A DNA stretch of 64,000 nucleotides. Origin: Nymphalis io (taxonomy: Eukaryota > Arthropoda > Insecta > Lepidoptera > Nymphalidae). The stretch is from positions 11,408,001 to 11,472,000 of the forward strand of contig NC_065906.1 in the NCBI RefSeq assembly GCF_905147045.1. The letters run 5' to 3'. This document shows positions 1 to 10,600 of the stretch, piece after piece; position 1 is the stretch's first letter; each line of letters starts with the position of its first letter. The notes under the pieces were generated by a model. That model was not told the origin of the DNA. It saw nothing but the letters and a program-made list of their open reading frames with translations, and did no database searches. A program made the position numbers and the translations under genes.

Positions 1-260
1 GCCTAGCTTCTAGTGGCTAGGACAACTTAATCTTAAACAAAGATCCCGAATTCAAACTTGGGCTAGCACCACTAAGTTTTTATGTGCTTAATTTGTGTTT
101 ATAATTCATCTAGTGTTCGTTGGTGAAGCAAATCGTCGTGAGGATGTGTTGTATCCTGTCATATGTGTATCCACCGACCAGCTTTTCATCAGCGTGGTGA
201 CTTCACCTAGCTACAAACACCTTCTTCTTAAGAGGAGAGGGGACTTTAGATTTACTGTGG
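1..260 (+). repeat. tRNA-headed SINE, family B (5' truncated by window edge)
   Basis: The stretch has the same order of blocks as the better copies at 41880-42185 and 58890-59195: a tRNA-like head, a block reading atgtgcttaattt, then an AT-rich body mentioning counts of GTGAAG and ATCGTGAGGA. The open frame at 95-373 lies inside it and is not a gene. Confidence 0.7.
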
Positions 261-630
261 GATATTTACGGCTTTTACTTTTTGTTATATTCGGTTATAA
301 CATCAAGGCTGTTGAAAAAACTTATCGATGTTCCTTTAAAGATATTAACGTATTAATGTTAAGACTTATTTAGGATAAAATCTGTTATCACTTGAGCTGT
401 AAGCAGTTAGTTGTTCGAATGATTTATTTTCCCCATTTTTTTTTATTTCACGCACGATTGGTTCTAGTTTTTGCTAAAAATCGAGCAGCCTTCGATTTGT
501 CTTGGTCGCGTCACATTTTCTTGCTGCCTTGAATATTTTTTACAAATAATATTACACTAAGGACGCTTACAGACCGATACTACCGCAATGAGAATACTAT
601 ATAAACATTACAAATGTTATAATAATAATA

Positions 631-880
631 TCCTGGGACATTCGCACACCCCATCTGATCCCAAATTAAGCAGAGTACTATGGTACCCAGACAACTGATA
701 TACTACATATACTACTTTTTCTTTTGTAAATACATACTTATATATTTATATATAGATAATTACACCCAGGCTCAGGACAAACAGACATGACCACGCACAC
801 AAATGTTTGTCCTGTGTGGGAATCGAACGCACAATCTTCGGTGTGAAAAGCAAGTATCTACCAACGACGCCAACCTTAAA
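631..880 (-). repeat. tRNA-headed SINE, family D
   Basis: Read on the minus strand it carries a tRNA B-box-like GGTTCGATTCC-type block (seen on the plus strand as gggaatcgaacgcac near 820) followed by a body shared with the plus-strand copy at 27955-28205, including the motif for ggacaaacatttgtgtgcgtgg and the tail with actatggtaccc. Two copies in opposite orientation support a dispersed SINE. Confidence 0.65.
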
Positions 881-889
881 GCTTAAGAT

Positions 890-3485
890 AAGCTTCTCAG
901 GATGTAAGATACTAGTAAGGGCTTATTGAAGGGTTGCTTGAAGAAATATCATGATCTACTATCTACAAAAATATGATAGTTTTAGCCGAATTCGAGAAGT
1001 TATAGGGTTCTCAATTCGTCTGTTTAGTTGTTTGTATCATGATTTGAATATATTTCAATGAGGTGAACTGTGTTCAGTTAAAAACGTTGTTAAACGGTTA
1101 GTTAGTTAAGCAATGCTGCGTCTTCTTCTTTCGAATGTCAAATCAATAACGACCGAAAGAGAGAAATCAATCGCTACGCTACTTTTTAATGTTATAGGTA
1201 GGCGGACGGACAAATGAATCACCTGAAGGTAAGTAGTCACTACCGTCCATAGATTTTCGCGATGAAAATATAAATCTTACATCGCCAATGCGGCGACAAA
1301 ATTAACCAAAAGTATTAAAATAGGTCGTTTTTCATGCAAACACTCATCGTTAATTTCCACTCATGAATTAGCATAATTTCTAAAAGATGCATTTCACGAA
1401 CCATGATCACTACGATGGTCGATTTCTTGATATTATATGGGCTCCTTTTAAACAAAAAGCTTTTTTTCTTCTATCTGTATCTCCACAGACGTGTCTGTGT
1501 TGTGTGTTGTCCATGCCTCTGGTGTATCTCATCTTTAATTCATATTAACGTAATTTTAATGAGCCTGTATGTTTTTTATCAGGCAGCAACACAATTTACG
1601 TTTCAAGATAAAAAAAAACTCGCTATACAGTACCTATTCATTTGAAATGTCGTGTTCATTTGACGTCGTAGAGTCCAGTTTACTTCTTCATTGACTCGGA
1701 CTGTGTGCCATTTGACTTAACAAACAATAGGTTCATAAACTTTTATTTGAAGTTATAAAGACGTTACGTTTTACGCCGGTAGGTATAGTTCGTATTTGTT
1801 TCTGAATCAAAAATACGCCCGTCGGTGTTGTCCGCTTTGGACATAGTGTATGCCTGTTTTTATGGAGCAGCCAATCAATACTGCACACCTTGCGCTTGTC
1901 ATGCGTACCAACCCGGTCTATTCAATCAATACCATATCAGCGATGTCGCTTTAAGCTATTAGATAGCTTCTCAAGCAGAGTGAACTAGTGTTTTAAAAAG
2001 GAAATTCGATAATTTTTAATTGGAAGTTTGTTATAGCTGTTAATTTGAGATCTGTTTCCGTTTTAGATTTTACTTTTATATATTTCGGTTCATACTAGCT
2101 TGTAGCTCATGCCTTTGCCATCTCTTTCTATTAGACGATGCTTCCGCCTTATCTTTGTTTACATCTGATAAGCATTTGCACAGTTTCTTTCTATATTCAA
2201 CTATTACTGTCTTGGACTTTGTGTTACCTTTATGAATTATGTATAGAATTTTTTGTACTCTTAAAGAATTTAACGACAATTTGATTCTACTTCCAAGAGG
2301 TTTCGTCCCATATCAGCGCTAGTATACAGGTTCTCAGTATATAACGAATGACCTTTTAGTAGGGGTTGGGGGTTGTATTTTCGGGTTTCGTCTCCCTTTC
2401 CTGTCTATGCTTGAGTTTTGTTGGTATATCCGCACGAATGCAAGTCGACTGCAACTTGAATTGTACGTGGTGCCACACAAAATGCCTAACACGGCGTCAA
2501 AATCAAAATTGAATTTTTGATTAATGTGTATTTTCCACTGACCTGCATTAGAACAGCGTGGGGGTTAAGCAAACCTTCTCCTTATCAAGAGGAGGGGGCC
2601 ACTGCCCAACCCAATAAGTATGTATGTCCGAATACACACATTTTAGAAAAGTTTGATCAAATCTTATGGATAAGGACTTTAATTAAACAATATAATGATT
2701 ACTATTCATATTTAAAAAATGCAAAGATCTAATCAAATAAAAAACATGAACTGCAAAATATTCACATCGCTACCAACTTGCAATATTAATTTAGCGCGTA
2801 TGACAAGACACCCATTGTTGATGACGCGCGTTACACAACGCGATATGCCATACTTATGTAATTCGAATGGTGGGGAGAAGTCGCCGCGTCGGGGACTGAC
2901 AAGAATCCGAAATTAACTTCACATCCTTAATTTTTTTTAATTTTTGTTACATACTAAATTTCCTGATATATCTTATGACATGAAATTCTTTATACGTAAT
3001 CATGTAGACGTATATATAAGGAATAAGGATGAGAGATCTATGGCACTACACTTATGCAATTTCTCTACTGCAGTTCAGTACGAGATTAAATGTAAACAGC
3101 ACTTTAGCATTTGTTAGCAATATTTATAAAAAAAATATGCCCAAATTTACACATATGGAAAAATATGTACAGTTTTATTACTGTTTTAAACGTGTGTGAT
3201 TTTAAGAAATTTTAAAGCTATTTTATGTATAAAATGTAATGAACAACTAATAATAATAAAATTAAATATAATTGTCATTGGAGGGTCATTTATCATATAC
3301 GATTTGTTCATGAAAATAACAGTAATGGAGATGCTACAGTTTTTTCTTCATATAGTTTATAACAATAGAAGTATAAGTTAGTAAAAGAAAAGTACTGTAC
3401 TGTAATGTACAGCCTGTAAATATTCTACAGCTGGGCTAAGGTCACCGCTCCCTTTGCGTAAGTTAATCTATTGAATTTATTTACT
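890..3485. other. Spacer with repeat fragments, no supported gene
   Basis: AT-rich spacer. It contains a family A fragment (1191-1312), a family B SINE tail around 2527-2620 and a short B tail in reverse at 3415-3460. A 57-codon open frame without a start codon and with several Cys codons lies at about 1789-1962 (+), but I see no splice sites that would tie it to the gene at 3489. Any upstream exons of that gene should lie here or before the window. Confidence 0.4.
1191..1312 (+). repeat. Interspersed repeat family A, 5' fragment
   Basis: It begins with the family's hallmark ataggtaggcggacggac and continues with diverged versions of the CACCTGA-GGTAAGTAGTCAC and ACATCGCCAATGCG blocks seen in the fuller copies at 39671-39975 and 43900-44187. 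Confidence 0.6.
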
Positions 3486-3488
3486 CAG

Positions 3489-4086
3489 TTCCAGAGACGA
3501 GGGTAGGATGTGGGGTTTGCACGCGTCGTGAATTGGAGTACTGCGAGACACGCGTGCTCGCTGATCACTGCTGCTGCGAGCGGCACTACCTGCCCGAGCC
3601 CTTCCCCTGGCTGCCGCACACGTGCTACGTCGGCCCGCACCGTTGCCGCCCGCTCGCTCACGACTGCGTGCGCTACGTTCGCCTCAGAGACTGCTGCTGC
3701 TACAAGAAACTCGCTGAACGATGTAAGAAAACTCCAAGAACATTATAATTCGTCACCTAGGCTTAATTTAAATATCTATATACTTCTAAAATAGTTTCTT
3801 CTGACTATCAATGCACTAGAAAGCTTAAGTTTGGAACATAGGATTATCATATATAATTTTTTTCGACATTTTATTTTTAAGGGAGAGTAAATGGTTAGCT
3901 TTGTATACATTTACGATTACGAATTCGAGACTACGAGTTGGCCGATAAGCCGCGAAGAGCCTTTCAATTCGACAACATGCAATCGTTGTTCCAGGGAAAG
4001 GGATCCTATCGAAGTCGTCTCGCGTGAGTGTGGGCGGCGTGTCGCTGCTGCTGCTGTCGGCGCTGCTGCTGGCGGCGCGCATGTGA
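3489..4086 (+). CDS. Cysteine-rich, probably GPI-anchored or membrane-tethered protein; last two exons
   Basis: Two exons join in phase. Exon a runs from an acceptor at 3487-3488 (alternative 3493-3494) to 3722, with donor GTAAGA at 3723. Exon b runs from acceptor CAG at 3992-3994 to the TGA at 4084-4086. The split codon makes Trp and the frame continues without a stop. The exon a product has 12 cysteines in the pattern C-x2-C-x7-C-x8-CCC-x15-C-x6-C-x6-C-x8-CCC, implying a disulfide-rich extracellular module with two CCC triplets. Exon b adds a short polar linker, then a tail ending in LLLLSALLLAARM, which looks like a GPI-attachment signal or a C-terminal membrane anchor. The signal peptide and 5' exons were not found and may lie upstream of the window. 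I do not recognise the family. The phase agreement and the hydrophobic tail make a real gene likely; the anchor type is inference. Confidence 0.65.
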
Positions 4087-4165
4087 CCCGCGCCGCCGCG
4101 CGCGCCGCCGCCCGCGCCGCTCTGAGCGCCGCACGCGCCGCACGCGCCGCCGGAGTACTTCGACT
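4020..4165 (+). repeat. CpG-rich low-complexity (GCC/CGC)n tract
   Basis: Very GC-rich, built of gccgcc and cgcgcc units, in otherwise AT-rich DNA. It covers the end of the cysteine-rich gene and about 80 bases after its stop. It is open in several frames on both strands, which produces long spurious Ala-rich and Arg-rich frames at 3891-4303. Confidence 0.7.
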
Positions 4166-4439
4166 ATTGACGTAGATCGAATTCCTATGTCGTATGTACA
4201 TGTATCATTGTATTTTGTTTCATTTTCAACCAAACAATACCAAGAACCGAATGATGTACAGCTTAAAATAGCAGAAATCAAAAAAAAACTACATCCAATG
4301 TGAAACTAAGCTATTTCGACAAAAAGGCCTAATGAAATCAATTGTACCGTTCTTCGGGTCTGCTTCATCGGTGCCATACGTTTTTCAAAATAAGGAAACT
4401 ATAACGACACGTATTATTGTAACATACGTGAACACGTAA

Positions 4440-4492
4440 ATCCAAATTTACGTCAAAGTCAAACGTCAAAAGTCAAACGTCAAAGTACGAGT
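4440..4492. repeat. Short tandem repeat of an AAAGTCAAACGTC unit
   Basis: Three to four slightly varying copies of gtcaaagtcaaac / gtcaaaagtcaaac follow each other, ending at gtcaaagtacg. Confidence 0.6.
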
Positions 4493-4639
4493 ATGACTGT
4501 GCTGTTATTATACCTGCCTGTGTCGGTCTGTTAGTTCAGAGACTTGAACATAATGGGATCCAAAACTACTAACAAAATCAAAATATAATATTTGCTTATT
4601 AACCGTTTTCATATTCTTTAATATAATTCACTATTAAAA

Positions 4640-4840
4640 TAAAAGTTAACGGTTAAATCTGGTTTTTAATTTACGGTACATGGTAATATCAAACCGATTT
4701 GGTCTCGATCCTATGGATATAGAATAGTCGAAGATGGATTGAAATTTGAATCGGTAATGCATCATAATCGTTATAAATTAGTAGAATTGGCATCCGTTGT
4801 TCCGTTACAAGTGAAGACTTGACTTGAATGAAGGTTGACT
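4640..4840. repeat. Diverged dispersed repeat, family F (second copy 13130-13345)
   Basis: It shares with 13130-13345 the blocks catggtaatatcaaac (versus tatggtaatgtcaaac) and, about 110 bases later, gttgttccgt followed by a GACTTGA / AAGTTGAATGAAG-type end. Order and spacing agree, so both are likely old copies of one element. No coding capacity is seen. Confidence 0.4.
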
Positions 4841-4849
4841 TAATCCAAA

Positions 4850-5490
4850 ATGTCAACAAAATCAATCGATATAAATTACAAATATATCGAGATTATTACT
4901 TATAATGTATTTACTCGTAGCTCTGTATATGTGCTATGCTAAATCATTTTCAAAATCTACTAAAAAGCAAATATTTGTTCGTTTAAATGAAACTTGGACT
5001 TCGAATTTTAACTTATTATAGTACATTATATGAGCTTACATTTGTATTTCTTGATGTTGAATATTGTATACATAGAGTTTTACTTCTTGAATAAAATTTT
5101 AGAAAGTGCCTAAGCGTATGCTTGTAGTTGCAATATGAGCGATTAGATAAATGCTTTTAATTAAGAATATGACATGTTATAAGTACAGCGATATATATAA
5201 TTGCTGTTTTGTAGTATTTTGTGGGTAGACAAACACTTTCTATCTACTAGAGTTATACTATAGATCCATTCAAGTGTAAAATAATGCATAAAGCAATACC
5301 TGTAAATATCCCACTGCTCTGCGAAGGTCTCTCCTTTTAAATAAGCGGTTCTTGGAGCTTTTTTCACCAGGCTGCCCCAGTATGAGCTGGTGACAGATTA
5401 TTATCCGATTCGTGGGATGTGTTGTAACGATCGTGATAAATAATCAAATTAATCACATGAATATTCAGTAGCGCCTGGATTACAACCCAA
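4850..5490. other. Spacer, nothing supported
   Basis: AT-rich sequence with no convincing open frame on either strand. The frames at 5161-5367 and 5364-5573 (-) lack coding character, and the second runs into the family A repeat. Confidence 0.4.
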
Positions 5491-5496
5491 ATTTTT

Positions 5497-5784
5497 TTTA
5501 TAGAATAGGAAGGCGGACGAGCATATGGGCTACTTAATGATAAGTGGTCACCAACGCCCATAGACATTGGCATTGTAAGAAATGTTAACCATCGCTTGCA
5601 TCACCAATGGGCCAACAACCTTAGGAACTAAGATGTTATGTCCCTTGTGCCTGTAATTACACTAGCTCACTCACCCTTCAAATCGGAACGCAACAATACC
5701 AAGTACTGCTGTTTTGCGGTAGAATATCTGATGAGCGGGTGGTACCTACCAGACGAGCTTGCACAAAGCCCTACCACCAGTAAA
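5497..5784 (+). repeat. Interspersed repeat family A, near full length
   Basis: It starts at a T-run followed by tagaataggaaggcggacg and ends at ctaccaccagtaaa. Internal blocks include cattggcattgtaagaaatg, tgtcccttgtgcctgtaatt and gctgttttgcggtagaatat. These recur, often at high identity, in at least eight other places in this window in both orientations. It has no tRNA box that I can place; the origin is unknown to me. Confidence 0.8.
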
Positions 5785-6004
5785 GTTTACTCTTACTACC
5801 AGTTTGGTTAAGATTAACGCGTTCTACTGACTGGTGTAGCTCGTTATAATCTTCTCTCTGAGAAACTTTACCGTGTTAGTTGTAGTTTTTTTTCTCAATG
5901 TGATATATTTTTAGAATCGCGGAGTATGCAAGAAATGAATGAAATGATTTTAAAACAAACATAATATTAGTACTATTTATATGCACTTTCACGTTGAAGC
6001 AACG

Positions 6005-6023
6005 CTTTATATATATATAACGC

Positions 6024-6072
<49 letters not shown>

Positions 6073-6115
6073 TGCAGAACGCTGAATATATATATATATA
6101 TTCAGCGTTCTGCAG
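6005..6115. repeat. (AT)n microsatellite ending in a 44-bp perfect palindrome
   Basis: A long AT dinucleotide run (about 6017-6071) is bounded by repeated AACGCTGAA words. The end, 6072-6115, is a perfect palindrome: 15-base arms (ctgcagaacgctgaa and its complement) around seven TA units. The minus-strand frames here encode only Tyr-Ile runs and are not genes. Confidence 0.9.
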
Positions 6116-6119
6116 CACG

Positions 6120-7295
6120 CACAATTCTCTATGGATTTATAAAGTTTTCTTACGATGTATGACATATGTATGACGCTTAGGATGAAAATAAAATGTCTTA
6201 AGTACGTGTCTATATACAACCAGTGTCTAGATATTACACGTAGAATCAACAAGAAACTATACATTAAAACTGTGCACACATATATATGTAAAAAATGCAA
6301 CGTTTCTACATATATGTAACGCTCATGAAAAGTAAAACGTTTTTAACCCTTAAGAAAGAGTCCCTTCTGTCACACAGTTAACATTATGGCCAGTTTTATG
6401 ATTGTCATGAAAAGTTTCTTACCAAAACTGCTTAGCGATTGGTTCTATTCTGCGTCACCAACCGAAAAATTGCTATATCACACTGTTTTGCAGACAAACC
6501 AATGATTTTCTAATTAAGTTAGTAAGTTTTGTATGTAAATTGTTGATTTTATTTATTGTTATTTTCCAACGCCAAAGGTGTTTTAGTATTAAGTTACCAG
6601 TTAAATTATTTCCGACTTTCATTCAATGAAGTTGGTGTTTCGAAAAAATATCATTTTAATTATGCGACCTAAGTGCACATTCGCATAGAAGGTCCGTATT
6701 TACAGGATCGTTTTATCAGATCCTTCGTGGAGGTTCACATCTTATTAACAGAAAACCGTTTTTAAAACGAATCGATGGACCTGTCAATTTAACCGCTGCA
6801 TATTTTGATCGATTTTTATTTATTTATCGTACGATTACATACGCCATCGACGAAAAAAAGCGTATATGACAAAACGAACCTGTAAAACGGACCGTTGCGT
6901 GATTAGCCTAACTGTACCTAATCAGTATTTATGTAATTAAGAAAATTCACATATATTATATTGTATATGCTATAAAAGATAATATTTATTGTAAAAAATA
7001 TATATATTTTTGTATTAGAACATTAATAAAAATTGAATTTCAGTTAAAAATAAATCAAATTTATTACCTCTGATGTCTCATGTTCTATTAGTAAAGTAAT
7101 CATTATATGAATTAAATAAAAATTATGATGAGATATTATTAAATTGATGTATTTTAAATTATCAATCGGTACTGTGTCATAAAGAAATTAAATATATGAG
7201 TTAACACACACAATTGTTATTTTATTTGAAAATATACTAGCTGCCCGAACAAATATCTTACTTAGTAGATATTTATAGGATAATAAAATACAGCG
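6120..7295. other. Upstream spacer of the channel gene
   Basis: AT-rich, with no supported exon. It probably contains the promoter of the pickpocket gene, but I see no distinct TATA or initiator element that I could place. Confidence 0.35.
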
Positions 7296-7299
7296 TATG

Positions 7300-7475
7300 T
7301 TACTTGCTCAGACCCATTTAGGTTTCTTCACGATGCTTTCCATCACTACCGAGCACGAGATGAATAAACACAAATTAAGCACTTGAGAATTTAGAGGGTT
7401 AGCCAGGGTTTAAATCCGCAATCTCCGCTTAAGCTTCACGTGTTTAAACAACTGGGCCATATCTACTTGATTAAT
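7300..7475 (-). repeat. tRNA-headed SINE, family B
   Basis: On the minus strand the tRNA-like head (plus-strand tail ending near 7470 with aactgggccat) is followed by the block seen here as cacaaattaagcac and by atcgtgaagaaa-type sequence, as in the copy at 41880-42185. Confidence 0.6.
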
Positions 7476-7629
7476 AATAATTAACTCCTAATTGCAGCTT
7501 TGACTGTTTTGTGTCGGTATTTATGAATACATTCTCGCCATTAAATAGTAAACTCAATTACTGCAGTCACGAAGTGTCTACATGCAGTAAAAAAATCAAT
7601 TGTATTTCAATTGTTCACGATTTCTCATC

Positions 7630-10600
7630 ATGCGCACCGTCGATCCGGACTTGTGGTCTAAAAATGTTAACAAGCCGATCCTAAATGTGTCTCGACCGAT
7701 CAAATTCGGTCTGAATGAATTCTCAGGTGTTGAGACACGATTAAGAAAAAGTTTTCACCAAGCAATGGTAGAGTACTGCAGAAATAGTACCTTAAAAGGA
7801 TTCGGGTTTATACTGGATAGACGAAGTCCGAAGCCAGTGAGGTACGTTTTATTTATTTTTCTGAGGATCGCTGTTGGTTTACGTATTCAGTTACAGGAGA
7901 CTGACTTACGAATAAAGCACTAGAAGGTCTTGTTCTTTAAGCACATATACATATATTTCTAATTAATTTGGAAGTCGCAATTATATAGAGCTGAGATAGA
8001 CCTGTGATTCATTCCCCGGGCAAGTAATACTACATTTTGAAGGTGAAGGAAAACATCGTGAGGAAACTTGCAAACGTCAGTTGACAATCTTCCACATGAG
8101 TATCCACCGCATTAGAATGTGCTCCGAAACAAAATGACAGTAGGCCCTAGACCGATTTTTAGTGGGACTTTACAGACTGTCACTTTACTTTTACTCTTTT
8201 TTATTAAATATACCATTCCTAATTTTCTTGGCCAGGGAGCAAACCACAGACGTAAAAAATTGGAAATTATCTCCGTATAGGACAAGTCCGTATTGTTAAT
8301 TCTTATATGATCATTTGAGTTTAATACAAGATTTACAGCAACAACAATGATCCTCTTATCCTCAGGTTGCTCTACCTGATTATACTCTTAGTTACAATGA
8401 TATGTGGACTTATTGTGGTCACGTGGAACATTCGTTGGTTCTGGCTTCGTCCTCGATTGAATGTCAATCCGCAGTCTGTGCAGCATCCTGTGCAGCAAAT
8501 TGACTTCCCTGCTGTTGCTATTTGCAGCTATAATATCATAAGTCGATCTGCCCTAGACGACTACGCAAAATATATGTGAGTTACACAGTAAAATATTTAT
8601 TCCGTTGCTATATATACATTTTTATTCATTTGTTGTATTATTTAATCCTTCATTTTAAATATGTATTTACATTAGAGACTTGAATATAATACAAATTGAA
8701 ATTAAAAATAGCTGATGTATAAATCATGACCGTGTGTGACAAGAATGCTAGTAGCATTTCCCTTTTTTCCATATACTTACATAAAATAAAGTTATATTTT
8801 TTTTGATTGGCTTTTAATAATACAAAAACTACTTCTTAGCGCCTGTTGAAATTATAGAAGCAACAAATCTATATTTACAATATCATCGCTTTTGCTATAA
8901 ATAATTTAAAAATATTCAGTGCAATACATTATAACAATGTAATATAAAATCATTTTATAATCTTTTTTTCTAGATATTCATTAGACCCAAATGACATCTA
9001 TACAATCAAAGAAATTAAGCAGAATTTGCTAACATTCGGCGCTCTACACTCCCGAAGCGAAGCGACTTTTGAACCTCACTTCGTCAGTTATCTTGAAGAC
9101 GTCGCTCGAGAGACAAATGTCACTAATATTTTATACAAAGTGATTAAGCATATAAATAAATTACTATTTTATACTTCAAAACTAAAATACCTTTAAGTGT
9201 GATTTTTGATATGATACTTAAAAGTACAAGAAGTAAGAAGAAGAAAAGTACTAAGAAGTACATTTTAAGTATTACTATTTAATGTATAATACGTATTATT
9301 ATTAAGAGTGTAAATATAATATGCCTATATTCTAGATTCAGTTATTTCTTTTTATATTATTTCTAGTTGTCGCCGAAGTGCGAGTCGATGCTGGTGCGTT
9401 GCAGTTGGCGAGCGCATCGCATGGACTGTCAACGACTTTTCGCCACGCGCCTCACTAGCTCCGGCTTTTGTTGCATCTTCAATTCTAGATATTAGTAGCT
9501 ATTTTCATATATAAGTGTGTTAATGCTTTGGTATATACGATATTTAAATGTAATATTTCTTTATAGTACAGCAGATACCAATACCCCACCTCAAAAAATA
9601 AGCATCATGGGTCAGGATGCCGGACTCAAAGTGGTGGTGAGGGAGAATGACGATGACTTTACGTTAGTTAGACGGCCTGGTGACAATGTTGAGGTTGCTC
9701 GTGTTCACTATCTTCTTTAACATACCTTATATATAACACGTAAACATATATCACCATAATTATTATTGGTAGGTGAATATTTTCGACGGCATGCAGTTCC
9801 CGATAGTACAAGCTGGTATAGTACGTTTCTATGCTGCCGCTCGAAATGCGTCTGTGTTTCTCAAGCTCAATGTCCAAGCACAGGAAGCTGCTAGCAGCCT
9901 GCGGTACCACAGTGATCGATGGGTAAGCTTCAATTAGCTTTCTGTTATAATTCTTACCTACTTGGAATATTACAGCTTGCATTGTGTCGTATCATAGTAT
10001 GTCCGTTTCGGTAACATTTTGTTATTAAACATTAATAATATTTTTTTTAGTATCTTTATCTTAATTTACATTCGTATCTGTAAAAAAACAAAAACAATAT
10101 ATATCTCATAGCAAAAATATATGAATATACATATGCCATACAGCTAACCTAACGAAAGACCCGCAGTCTATTTTGAATATTAACAGCTAAATTTCTTACG
10201 CAAGTGTAAACTAACAAATTGCACGTAGCTGGGATGTAGCATGGCTCGCGGCGCACCGGCGGCGGAGAGCTCGTGGGCGCGCTGCGTGGGGCGGTGCCGC
10301 GCGCGCGCCGCGCTGGCGCTGTGCGGGTGCGCGCCGCACACGCTGCCGTCGCCGCACCGCACCGCCCAAACCTGCTCGCTGCAGCACCTCGCCTGTCTGG
10401 CGAAACACAAAGGTACTGTTATTTCTATGCCAATTCAATTTTTTTTACCAATATATATAATAGTATTATTGACTCAAAAATCTACCAGCAGTTCGCTAAA
10501 TAGGGTCTCAGACCTAAGACGAATCACCAGAAGAAACTTTATTATTTATAAAATAAAAAAAACACCTAATGTTTCTTTGAATACTTGGTTTCTCCCCTTA

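Noticed and set aside
1789..1962. 57-codon start-less plus-strand frame with several Cys codons, considered as an upstream exon of the cysteine-rich gene
   Set aside because: No acceptor or donor in suitable positions and other frames are open as well.
3891..4303. Ala-rich and Arg-rich open frames on both strands
   Set aside because: Shadows of the (GCC/CGC)n tract and of the true frame of the cysteine-rich gene.
5876..6300. Two overlapping minus-strand open frames of 82 and 97 codons
   Set aside because: They translate the AT dinucleotide run as Tyr-Ile repeats; no protein signal.
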